A DNA stretch of 64,000 nt from Agriterribacter humi (GTDB lineage Bacteria; Bacteroidota; Bacteroidia; Chitinophagales; Chitinophagaceae). The stretch is taken from positions 62,001 through 126,000 of the forward strand of contig NZ_VOHQ01000005.1 in NCBI RefSeq assembly GCF_009192765.1. The letters run 5' to 3'. The position numbers and the translations under genes were made by a program. This document shows positions 41,528 through 49,854 of this stretch, in pieces; within the stretch, counting starts at the first letter, position 1, and every line of letters begins with the position of its first letter. Below the pieces are notes generated by a model. That model had not been told where the DNA came from and searched no databases. It saw nothing but the letters and a program-made list of their open reading frames with translations.

Positions 41528-43942
41528 ATGTTTAAGAACTATCTCAAAATAGCCTGGCGGAACCTGATTAAAAACAAGGTTTATTCTGCGATCAACATTG
41601 GCGGGCTTGCTGTAGGCATGGCTTCGGCTATGCTGATCGCACTCTGGATTTATGATGAATTGAGCTTTAACAAATATCATCAGCATTATGAACGTATCGG
41701 CCGGATCCGGTCTGTTTCCACAGAGCCGTCAACGGGTGCAATTGAAGGGAGTCCTTTTATGCCCATCCCGATGGAACATGTACTGGAAACCAACTATCAG
41801 CATTTGTTCAGTAAAGTTCTTATATCCTGGGGGATAGGAGAATATACCTTGAGATTTGGCGGAGAGAAAAACCTGAACAGGACAGGACATTTTGTTGAGC
41901 CGGGTATCCTTGAGATGCTCTCTCTAAAGATGTTGAGGGGGAATTACGGGAGCTTAAAAGATCCGCATTCTATTGTTTTGTCAAAAACTGCTTCCGATGC
42001 GCTTTTTGGCGATCGTGACCCTATCAATCAAAGCCTCAAAATTGATAACAAAATGGATGTTAAGGTAACGGGTGTATACGAGGATTTACCCAGGAATTCA
42101 TACTTTGGCGAAGTGCAATTCTTTTCTCCCTGGGATTTGTGGGTTTCCTCTAATGAATGGGTCAAAGAAAATGTAAACTTTTGGGGGAACACCTCTTTCG
42201 GTATCTACGTAGAACTCCAGCCGAATATTACTTTAGAAACGGCGCAGGCAGGTATTAAAGACTTTTATCTCAAAAATATGCCGGGAGATTTTTTTAAATC
42301 TATTGAGAAAAATAAGCCCGAGATCTTCGTTTACCCGATGAAACAATGGCATTTGTATTCTGATTTTAAGGACGGCCGGCCTGACGGAGGACGCATTACA
42401 TTTGTTTGGCTTTTTGGTGTTATAGGTGGTTTTGTGTTGCTATTGGCCTGCATCAATTTTATGAACCTGGCTACAGCCCGCTCCGAAAACCGTGCAAAAG
42501 AAGTAGGCGTCCGCAAAGCCATAGGATCCCTCCGCGGGCAGTTGATCAGCCAGTTTTTTAGTGAATCATTTTTAGTGGTCATCCTATCCTTTGCTGTCTC
42601 CTGTGTATTCATCCTACTCTCTTTAGGATGGTTTAATAAGCTGGCAGACAAAGCAATTTCTTTGCCATTCAATAATCCTTACTTCTGGTTAAGCAGTATA
42701 GCTTTTATCGTATTCACCGGTATGCTGTCTGGCATTTATCCCGCATTTTATCTGTCTTCTTTTCAACCTGTTACAATCCTTAAAGGAACATTTAAAGTGG
42801 GCCGGTTTTCAACCCTCCCCCGGAAAGTGCTGGTGGTTGTACAATTTACAGTTTCCATCGTAATGATTATCGGAACTATTTTAGTGTACCGGCAGATTGA
42901 ATATGGCCGAAATCGTCCTGTAGGTTATAACAAGGAAAGTCTGTTAACCATACCGCTGAATGATCCCAATTATAAAGGCATGTATGATGTGATCAGGAAC
43001 GAGTTACTTAACACAGGAGTGGTATCCGGCATGGCCCTTTCCAACAGTCCGTTAACTGATATCTGGAACAGGTCGGGCGGATTTACCTGGCAAGGGAAAG
43101 ACCCCGAATCTCCATCAGGTTTTAATACCATTCGCGTAACACACGATTTTGGTAAAATGATCGGCTGGAAAGTGATCGCCGGCCGTGATTTTTCAAAGTC
43201 GTATGCAACCGACTCAGCAGCAGTAATTTTAAATGAAACCGCCGCCAAATATATAGGGTTGAAAAGCCCAATCGGTGAATTTATTAAATCTGAAGACGGG
43301 AAACAAGCCTGGCAGATTATTGGGGTAACTAAAGACATGATCATTCAGTCGCCCTATGAACCTGTCAGTGGTTCACTCTATTTTTTAGACTTCAATAAAT
43401 CTACACGGCAAATGACCATTAAAATCAAACCCACAGTCAGCGCCAGTGAAGCTTTGCCCAAGATAGCGGCCGTATTCAGAAAGCTGGTACCGTCTGCTTC
43501 TTTTGATTACCGGTTTGTAGATGAAGTATATGACAAAAAATTCAGCCAGGAACAACGGATCGGAAAGCTGGCTGCACTTTTTGCCGTATTAGCGATATTT
43601 ATTTCCTGCCTGGGACTTTTCGGGTTAGCTTCTTTCGTAGCCGAACAACGCACCAAAGAAATCGGCATCCGCAAGGTATTGGGAGCCTCGGTAGCTAATC
43701 TATGGCAAATGCTCTCAAAGGATTTCGTAATTCTGGTATTCATTTCCTGCCTCATCGCTGCTCCGATCTCCTGGTATTGTATGAATAAATGGCTACAAAA
43801 TTATACATACAGAACGGATATTTCGTGGTGGATATTTGTGGCGGCTGGAGCCGGAGCATTGATGATTACCCTGTTAACCGTGAGTTTCCAGGCCATCAAA
43901 GCAGCCATGTCCAACCCGGTGAAGAGTTTGAGAACGGAGTGA
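41528..43942 (+). CDS. Gene 17: FtsX/MacB-type ABC permease, subfamily A
   Basis: An 804-residue permease starting MFKNYLKIAWRNLIKNK. Linker KQWHLYSDFKDGRPDGGR; TM2 LLACINFMNLATARSE; first loop KEVGVRKAIGSLRGQ (324); GIYPAFYLSSFQPVTILKG; TM5 LVVVQFTVSIVMIIGTILVY; second loop TKEIGIRKVLGAS (about 709); tail SNPVKSLRTE. The second periplasmic domain has the subfamily A pattern of GRDFS.....DSAAVILNETA. It is the last gene before the second promoter region, so it may end the unit that starts at gene 7. R1 copy 7 follows the stop. Confidence 0.95.
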   Translation: MFKNYLKIAWRNLIKNKVYSAINIGGLAVGMASAMLIALWIYDELSFNKYHQHYERIGRIRSVSTEPSTGAIEGSPFMPIPMEHVLETNYQHLFSKVLISWGIGEYTLRFGGEKNLNRTGHFVEPGILEMLSLKMLRGNYGSLKDPHSIVLSKTASDALFGDRDPINQSLKIDNKMDVKVTGVYEDLPRNSYFGEVQFFSPWDLWVSSNEWVKENVNFWGNTSFGIYVELQPNITLETAQAGIKDFYLKNMPGDFFKSIEKNKPEIFVYPMKQWHLYSDFKDGRPDGGRITFVWLFGVIGGFVLLLACINFMNLATARSENRAKEVGVRKAIGSLRGQLISQFFSESFLVVILSFAVSCVFILLSLGWFNKLADKAISLPFNNPYFWLSSIAFIVFTGMLSGIYPAFYLSSFQPVTILKGTFKVGRFSTLPRKVLVVVQFTVSIVMIIGTILVYRQIEYGRNRPVGYNKESLLTIPLNDPNYKGMYDVIRNELLNTGVVSGMALSNSPLTDIWNRSGGFTWQGKDPESPSGFNTIRVTHDFGKMIGWKVIAGRDFSKSYATDSAAVILNETAAKYIGLKSPIGEFIKSEDGKQAWQIIGVTKDMIIQSPYEPVSGSLYFLDFNKSTRQMTIKIKPTVSASEALPKIAAVFRKLVPSASFDYRFVDEVYDKKFSQEQRIGKLAALFAVLAIFISCLGLFGLASFVAEQRTKEIGIRKVLGASVANLWQMLSKDFVILVFISCLIAAPISWYCMNKWLQNYTYRTDISWWIFVAAGAGALMITLLTVSFQAIKAAMSNPVKSLRTE

Positions 43943-43943
43943 A

Positions 43944-44176
43944 CCTCACCCCCCGGCCCCTCTCCCCGCTGAGGAGAGGGGTGCCTAAGGTCAGAGCGTG
44001 TGGCGTAAATTTAAGGAGGGGAAACACGAAAACTTAAGATGACGAGAAATGAAAAACAATCTGATCGTTCAGATATGCAGGGAATTATGCTAAGGATGAT
44101 ATGGAAGAATCAAAAGTTTGGAATGGTACTGTAGTACCGTCCCTCTACACGCTGTGGAGAGAGGAAAGGGGGTGAG
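43944..44176 (+). repeat. R1 element, copy 7
   Basis: A 233-bp clean copy with hairpins at both ends (CCCCTCTCCCCGCTGAGGAG and CCCTCTACACGCTGTGGAG). Its interior is close to copies 3-5. The 383-nt gene 17-18 spacer is this element followed by an operator-like dyad and a sigma-54-like promoter (44181-44325). R1 may serve as a 3' barrier for the upstream message; that is inference. Confidence 0.85.
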
Positions 44177-44180
44177 CCAT

Positions 44181-44216
44181 GTACGGCAATGTAACAGGCA
44201 CCGTTCGTTTTCGGAC
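44181..44216 (+). promoter_or_regulatory. Dyad operator upstream of gene 18 (candidate activator site)
   Basis: GTTCGTTTTCGGAC (44203-44216) fits GTnCG-N4-CGnAC, and GGCACCG precedes it as at gene 7. A degenerate second site, GTACGGCAATGTAA, lies 22 bp upstream. The main dyad is about 65-80 bp upstream of the -12 element, a spacing similar to that at gene 7. Confidence 0.6.
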
Positions 44217-44269
44217 GCTTTCTTTAAATGAATATTCTTAAAGTGTTTGTTTATAGATACTTATATGCT

Positions 44270-44284
44270 TGGCACAGGTATTGA
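44270..44284 (+). promoter_or_regulatory. Sigma-54-like promoter for gene 18
   Basis: TGGCAC-AGGTA-TTGA has the RpoN -24 GG, CAC and -12 TTG at correct spacing, with the last C replaced by A. The predicted start is near 44295, about 30 nt before the ATG at 44326, much as at gene 7. Confidence 0.65.
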
Positions 44285-44325
44285 AACATTTATATTGCAG
44301 GTTTCTTTACGGCTAAACACTCCCC

Positions 44326-46749
44326 ATGCTGCATCTTTTTTTTAAAGCTATTTTTCGAAATCTCAGGAAGAATAAAACCTATAGCTTCCTCAATATTTTC
44401 GGATTGGCAACCGGCATCGCCTGCGCCGGCCTTATTTTTTTGTGGGTGGAAGACGAGGTGAATTACGATAGCTTTAATGCAAAGAAAGATGAATTATACC
44501 TTGTTCGGGTAAACCAGCTTTATGATACATACACGGCCACATTTTCTTCAACGCCGGGTGTAATGGGACCGGCTTTGCAGGCAGATATTCCGGAAATTAC
44601 CAATACATGCCGGGTAACTGAAGAGCAAACTTCGCTCCTTTTTACTATAAGAGATAAACCGGTATATGCTTCAGGGAAATATACAGAGTCTTCACTGTTC
44701 AGCATGTTTACATTGCCTTTTGTACAGGGCAATGCAAAGAGCGCTTTTTCACAATTATACTCCTTAGTAATTACAGAGAAAACCGCCAAAAAATTCTTTG
44801 GCAATGAAAAAAATGTGCTGGGAAAAACAGTAAGGGTTGATAATAAGCAGAACTATGTGGTAACGGGAGTTTTAAAAGATATCCCCGAAAACGCTTCCCT
44901 GAAATTTGAATGGCTGGCGCCTTTTGACATTTTTTATCAGCAAAGTCCCTGGGCACGAACATGGGGAAATTTCTGCATCAACACCTATGTGGAACTAAAA
45001 CCCGGAAGCAATCCTGCAGCAGTAAATAAAAAACTATACGATTATATTCAACAAAAACAGCAGGCAGAACAATCTGCAGTGCATGCTTTTTTATTCGGAA
45101 TGAACAACTGGCATTTGTACAACCAGTTCGATAATGGCAGTCCAACCGGTGGGGGCCAAATACAATATGTACGCCTGTTCACTATCATTGCATGGATTAT
45201 TCTTTTCATTGCCTGTATCAATTTTATGAATCTTGCCACAGCCCGCAGCGAAAAACGGGCAAGGGAAATAGGAGTAAGGAAAGTGCTGGGCTCGGGAAGA
45301 AAAAGATTGATCGGCCAGTTTATGGGTGAAGCATTGTGTATGGCGGTGCTTGCTGCGATTGGCTCCATTATCCTGATGTCTTTAGCATTACCTGCATTTA
45401 ATGCCCTGGTTCAGAAAAATCTGTCGCTGGGTTTAAATAATCCAAATCATATAGCAGCATTATTGCTTATTACATTCATATGCGGATTGGTAGCAGGTAG
45501 TTATCCTTCTTTGTATTTATCATCATTCAACCCGGTATTTGTTTTAAAAGGAATAAAGTTAAAAACGGGCAGCGCTGCCTATATACGAAAAGGATTAGTA
45601 GTATTGCAATTCACTGTTTCCATTGTACTCATTATTGGAACAATTATTATTTACCGGCAAATTCAGCATGTAAAAAGCAGGAACCTCGGTTTTAATAAAA
45701 ACAACCTGGTGCAGATGAGACTCCAGGGGGATATGCTGAAAAACTTCTCTGCCATCAAGCATGATTTAATAGCCACCGGCGCAATTGAAAATGTGGCCCT
45801 TGCTGATCATGAAACGATATACGATGGTAATAATACCGGCGACATTACATGGCCGGGCAAAGACCCCAACAGCAATATTCTTATTTCGCAACGATTGGTA
45901 AGCCCCGAATTTATTTCAGTTACAGGTATGCATATCAATGAGGGAAGAGACTTCGGTCCAACGGATGTAGTGGAGATGGGAAATGATTTCAGACCAAAAG
46001 ATAGTAACCAGTTGTTCAATATTATCATTACAGAATCACTGGCAAAGCTGGTTACGAAAGGGAGTGCATTGGGCACAATGCTGCAGGTTCCGGGTCAAAA
46101 GGAAAATCAATATTTCAACCTGAAAGTAACCGGTGTGGTGGCAGATTATGTTTATGGCGATATGTATGGTAAATCAGACCCGGTGGTATTTTATTGTATA
46201 CCACAGTTTACAAGTTTACTTTACCTGCGTACCAAAGCGCATGCAAACGCAGAACAGGCTTTGGCAAAAATAGAAGCCGTAATGAAAAAACACAACCCGG
46301 CCTATCCTTTCGAGTACAGGTTTGTAGATGATCAGTTCAACCAGATGTTCATCAATGAAATGCTGATCAGTAAATTATCGCGTGTATTTGCGGCGTTAAC
46401 CATCATCATTTCATGCCTGGGGCTGTTTGGACTTGCAGCATATACCGCTGAAAGAAGAACAAAAGAGATCGGCATACGAAAAGTGCTGGGGGCAAGCGTT
46501 TCGGGTATTGCGGGGCTGCTATCCAAAGATTTCCTTCAACTGGTGCTGCTCTCCTGTCTTGTTGCATTTCCCTTTGCCTGGTGGATAATGACCAACTGGC
46601 TGCAGGGCTATGCCTACAGGATAAATATTGACTGGTGGATATTTTTAGCGGCCGGCTTTCTGGCAGTGATTATTGCCTTGCTTACGATCAGCTTCCAGGC
46701 AATAAAAGCGGCAGTGGCGAATCCGGTGAAGAGCTTAAGAACGGAGTGA
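44326..46749 (+). CDS. Gene 18: FtsX/MacB-type ABC permease, subfamily A; first gene of a second putative sigma-54 unit
   Basis: An 807-residue permease starting MLHLFFKAIFRNLRKNK. Linker NNWHLYNQFDNGSPTGGG; TM2 IACINFMNLATARSE; first loop REIGVRKVLGSGRKR (313); GSYPSLYLSSFNPVFVLKG; second loop TKEIGIRKVLGAS (about 712); tail NPVKSLRTE. The second periplasmic domain is extended by about 15 residues (GPTDVVEMGNDFRPKDSNQL). Like gene 7 it has a diverged N-terminus and its own promoter rather than an L1 or L2 leader. It is followed by RA and a short L2. Confidence 0.95.
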   Translation: MLHLFFKAIFRNLRKNKTYSFLNIFGLATGIACAGLIFLWVEDEVNYDSFNAKKDELYLVRVNQLYDTYTATFSSTPGVMGPALQADIPEITNTCRVTEEQTSLLFTIRDKPVYASGKYTESSLFSMFTLPFVQGNAKSAFSQLYSLVITEKTAKKFFGNEKNVLGKTVRVDNKQNYVVTGVLKDIPENASLKFEWLAPFDIFYQQSPWARTWGNFCINTYVELKPGSNPAAVNKKLYDYIQQKQQAEQSAVHAFLFGMNNWHLYNQFDNGSPTGGGQIQYVRLFTIIAWIILFIACINFMNLATARSEKRAREIGVRKVLGSGRKRLIGQFMGEALCMAVLAAIGSIILMSLALPAFNALVQKNLSLGLNNPNHIAALLLITFICGLVAGSYPSLYLSSFNPVFVLKGIKLKTGSAAYIRKGLVVLQFTVSIVLIIGTIIIYRQIQHVKSRNLGFNKNNLVQMRLQGDMLKNFSAIKHDLIATGAIENVALADHETIYDGNNTGDITWPGKDPNSNILISQRLVSPEFISVTGMHINEGRDFGPTDVVEMGNDFRPKDSNQLFNIIITESLAKLVTKGSALGTMLQVPGQKENQYFNLKVTGVVADYVYGDMYGKSDPVVFYCIPQFTSLLYLRTKAHANAEQALAKIEAVMKKHNPAYPFEYRFVDDQFNQMFINEMLISKLSRVFAALTIIISCLGLFGLAAYTAERRTKEIGIRKVLGASVSGIAGLLSKDFLQLVLLSCLVAFPFAWWIMTNWLQGYAYRINIDWWIFLAAGFLAVIIALLTISFQAIKAAVANPVKSLRTE

Positions 46750-46817
46750 TACAAATGTGGGAAACCTGCCAGCCCAGTCTACCGGACAAGCAGGCGGCAG
46801 ACTGGTTTGAAAATGAA

Positions 46818-46851
46818 GCGGTCGGTATGCGACGAAGGAGCGTCAGACCGC
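46818..46851 (+). repeat. RA palindrome, copy 6
   Basis: GCGGTCGGTATGCGAC...GGAGCGTCAGACCGC, preceded by a GC-rich mini-hairpin (46769-46803, GCCAGCCCAGTC...). Confidence 0.75.
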
Positions 46852-46875
46852 GGGTTAAATGTAAGAATATTAAAC

Positions 46876-46917
46876 AATCGCTGAAAGCTAATGGCTGACA
46901 GCTCAAAGCTTACAACT
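46876..46917 (+). repeat. L2 leader before gene 19, short form
   Basis: AATCGCTGAAAGCTAATGGC-TGACAGCTCAAAGCTTAC-AACT before the ATG. It lacks the 24-nt palindrome, as does the gene 10 leader. Confidence 0.65.
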
Positions 46918-49416
46918 ATGTTCAAAAATTATTTCAAAACCGCCTGGCGGAACCTGGTAAGGAATAAGATTTATTCCATTATAAATATTCTTGGTCTGGC
47001 GCTTGGCCTGGCGGCATGCTTTTTTATATTCCAGTACGTAGCCTTTGAATCAAGCTACGACCGGTTTCATACTAACGCGCCGAACATATATCGTGTTCCC
47101 ATCTCCTACTCAGGAAGTTTTGCCGATAATGGAACTTCTGTAACCAATCATCCCGCCCTGGGGCCGGCAATGAAAAGGGATTTTCCCGAAGTAATAGATT
47201 ATGTAAGAATGGTAAACTTTGCTAATTTTTTTAAGTCGAGTTACATGGCTTATGAGGAAGAGGGAGGTAAGGGAATTAAGACATTTTATGAAACCAATAT
47301 TTATTTTGTTGATTCTTCCTTTTTCAAGGTATTCTCTTTTCCTTTGATCCGCGGAGATAAAAATAATTGCCTGAAGGATCCTAACACTGTTGTGATTTCC
47401 GAATCGGTGGCGAAAAAATATTTTGGAGATAAAGACCCTTTAAACAAAACGCTCATCGCTAATGGATCGTTTCCCGCAAAAGTTACGGGCGTTTTTGCCG
47501 ATCCGCCGGAAAACTCACATATAAAGTTCAATGTACTGTTTCATTTTGATGGATGGGGAGCTGACGAAAACTGGAGATGGCCGGAATGGTACACCTATGT
47601 ATTACTTGCGCCGGGAACGGATACCAAAAAACTGGAAGCGAAATTCCCCGCTTTCATTGATAAATACCTTGGTAATATCATGAAAGAGTTCAACTTCGGG
47701 TCTTCTTTTCAACTGCAGCCGCTAACCGATATTCACCTTACATCTCATTTTAATAAAGAAGCCGAAATAAATGGCAGTGAAAAGGAAGTTTTTTTCCTTT
47801 CTGTTATAGGTGTGTTCATTTTGCTGATTGCCTGGACGAACTATATCAATCTTTCTACCGCCAAATCAATGGAAAGGGCCAAGGAAGTAGGCATACGGAA
47901 AGTATCCGGCGCCATGAAAAAACAACTTATGATACAATTCCTGCTGGAGTCATTTATCATCAATGTAATGGCGTTAATTGTTACCGTTGTAATCATTATT
48001 GGCACCCTGCCCTGGTTTAACCGGTTCATTGGTAAAAATATCAGTGAGGGATTTTTCACACAAGGCATGGGAAGCCACCCTTCCTTCTGGTTGTATACTC
48101 TCGGAACTTTTCTCCTGGGCGCCATCCTGGTAGGGGCTTATCCCGCGTTTATATTGTCCTCTTTTAATCCTGTAAAGGTATTGAAAGGGCTGATCATAAA
48201 ATCAAAAATGAACCTGTCGCTCAGGCGTGTGCTGCTTTTTTTTCAATTTTTTCTTTCCATCATGCTGATTGCCGCCACACTGGTTGTATTCAATCAACTG
48301 AACTTTATGCGCAGAGGCGATCTGGGTTATAAGACAGATCAGACACTAGTTATCAAACTGCCTGCTATATCTGATTCAACAAATGAATCCAAACTGAATT
48401 ATTTTAAACATGAAGTATCAAGAGTGTCCTCTGTATTGAATACAACGTATACTTCAGAAGTGCCCGGCCGGTCAATCGACTTTCATAACACTGTAAGAAA
48501 AAGCAGCCTGGATAAACAACACAATTTCAATACCTATTTTATAAGCGTCGATCATGATTTTTTAAATACTTACCAGGTACCGATGACGGAAGGAAGCGGT
48601 TTTTCGCCTGCGGACAGCTCAGGAATTTATAATTGGGGACTACCGGGAATCTTCGGACAAGACAGGGATTTAAAGGTTTTGGTAAACGAAAAGCTTGCAA
48701 AAAGTTTGGGGTATAAATCGGCGAAAGAAACGCTGAATCAAAGGATCGTATTTAACTTTGGATTGGGAGAATACTATGCTACCGTTAAAGGAGTGGTTAA
48801 GAATTTTCACCAGCGTTCACTGAAAGAAACATACGATCCGATTTTGTTTTATTACCCGAGCTATTCTTCCGTCCTGCCCTGGAATTATGCATCGGTTGGC
48901 ATGAATACAACTGATCTCAATAAGAGTCTTTCAGGCATAGAATCTGTGTTTAAAAAGGCATTTCCAGGAACGCCGTTCGAATCGTTTTTTCTTGATGATT
49001 ATTTTAACAGTCAATACCAGGCCGATCAACGTTTGGGCAATGTGTTTGGATTATTCGCTTCGCTGGCCATTGTTGTTGCGTGCCTGGGGTTACTCGGACT
49101 TTCAGCTTTTATAATAAAGCTGCGTACCAAAGAGATCGGCATACGTAAAGTACTGGGTGCGCCGGTTTCCAGCGTGTTGCTGCTTGTTTCAAAGGATTTT
49201 ATCAAACTGGTTTGCCTGGCGGCTGCTATAGCTGTGCCGGTTATTTTCTGGGCGGCAAATGAATGGTTGAAGAATTACGCGTTCCATGTCAAATTAAGTT
49301 GGTTCATGTTTATTATGCCGCCGCTGATGTTGCTGCTGATAGTGCTGGTGACAGTTTGTTTGCAGAGTTTGAAAGCGGTGATGGCAAACCCTGTGAAATC
49401 ATTGAAAACGGAGTAG
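46918..49416 (+). CDS. Gene 19: FtsX/MacB-type ABC permease, subfamily B (divergent, longest)
   Basis: 832 residues from the ATG at 46918 (MFKNYFKTAWRNLVRNK). An in-frame ATG nine codons upstream (46891) lies within the L2 leader and is rejected. Extra length comes from insertions in both periplasmic parts and before TM4 (about 395-400 and 570-585, e.g. YNWGLPGIFGQDRDLK). Linker TDIHLTSHFNKEAEI; TM2 reads IAWTNYINL, with Trp-Thr replacing Cys-Ile; first loop KEVGIRKVSGAMKKQ (322); GAYPAFILSSFNPVKVLKG; second loop TKEIGIRKVLGAP (about 737); tail MANPVKSLKTE. Confidence 0.94.
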   Translation: MFKNYFKTAWRNLVRNKIYSIINILGLALGLAACFFIFQYVAFESSYDRFHTNAPNIYRVPISYSGSFADNGTSVTNHPALGPAMKRDFPEVIDYVRMVNFANFFKSSYMAYEEEGGKGIKTFYETNIYFVDSSFFKVFSFPLIRGDKNNCLKDPNTVVISESVAKKYFGDKDPLNKTLIANGSFPAKVTGVFADPPENSHIKFNVLFHFDGWGADENWRWPEWYTYVLLAPGTDTKKLEAKFPAFIDKYLGNIMKEFNFGSSFQLQPLTDIHLTSHFNKEAEINGSEKEVFFLSVIGVFILLIAWTNYINLSTAKSMERAKEVGIRKVSGAMKKQLMIQFLLESFIINVMALIVTVVIIIGTLPWFNRFIGKNISEGFFTQGMGSHPSFWLYTLGTFLLGAILVGAYPAFILSSFNPVKVLKGLIIKSKMNLSLRRVLLFFQFFLSIMLIAATLVVFNQLNFMRRGDLGYKTDQTLVIKLPAISDSTNESKLNYFKHEVSRVSSVLNTTYTSEVPGRSIDFHNTVRKSSLDKQHNFNTYFISVDHDFLNTYQVPMTEGSGFSPADSSGIYNWGLPGIFGQDRDLKVLVNEKLAKSLGYKSAKETLNQRIVFNFGLGEYYATVKGVVKNFHQRSLKETYDPILFYYPSYSSVLPWNYASVGMNTTDLNKSLSGIESVFKKAFPGTPFESFFLDDYFNSQYQADQRLGNVFGLFASLAIVVACLGLLGLSAFIIKLRTKEIGIRKVLGAPVSSVLLLVSKDFIKLVCLAAAIAVPVIFWAANEWLKNYAFHVKLSWFMFIMPPLMLLLIVLVTVCLQSLKAVMANPVKSLKTE

Positions 49417-49420
49417 AGCC

Positions 49421-49656
49421 CCTCACCCCCGGCCCTCTCCCCGCTGGGAGAGAGGGGTGCCTTAACTCTTAACAGTTTGAAAAATAGTAAGAGTGGCAAG
49501 CTGAAGATCGAAAGAACATGAGAGTATGAAAGTGTGAAAATATGTAGACGCCTGTCCGGATTTATTTTGTAGATGATGTGGAAGAACAAAAAGCTTGGCT
49601 CTGTTTTACAGCACCGCTCCCTCTCTGTTGTACGGGGAGGGAGAAGGAGGGTGAGG
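49421..49656 (+). repeat. R1 element, copy 8, diverged
   Basis: 236 bp. Left arm CCTCACCCCCGGCCCTCTCC; right arm CTCCCTCTCTG...GGGAGGGAGAAGGAGGGTGAGG. The interior shares TCCGGATTTATTTTGTAGAT with the diverged subtype (copy 1). The 438-nt gene 19-20 spacer, the longest in the window, is R1, AATGTGGAAGT-like spacer, RA and an L1 leader; no reading frame or promoter is seen. Confidence 0.75.
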
Positions 49657-49714
49657 CTTAAAAATGTGAAAATTTAAAGAATGTGGAAGTATGGAAATAA
49701 ATTTTAAAATGGTA

Positions 49715-49749
49715 GCGGTCGGTACGCGACCAAAGGAGCGTCAGACCAC
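49715..49749 (+). repeat. RA palindrome, copy 7
   Basis: GCGGTCGGTACGCGAC...GGAGCGTCAGACCAC; one terminal base has mutated (GACCAC for GACCGC). Confidence 0.75.
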
Positions 49750-49854
49750 GGTTTAATGTAGAGAATGTGAGAATATGGAAATTTTAAATGTAAATCAGAG
49801 ATCACAAAATCATACATCAGCAATCAATAAATCAGCAATCATAAATAACGCTTT
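49750..49854 (+). repeat. L1 leader before gene 20, form shared with gene 21
   Basis: GTTTAATGTAGAGAATGTGA, then repeated AATCANNNATCA-type units and ATAAATAACGCTTT before the ATG. Nearly the same 105 nt precede gene 21 (52453-52557). Confidence 0.75.

Noticed and set aside
46891-46917. Upstream in-frame ATG extending gene 19 by nine codons
   Set aside because: It lies within the L2 leader; the ATG at 46918 gives the family start MFKNYFK.
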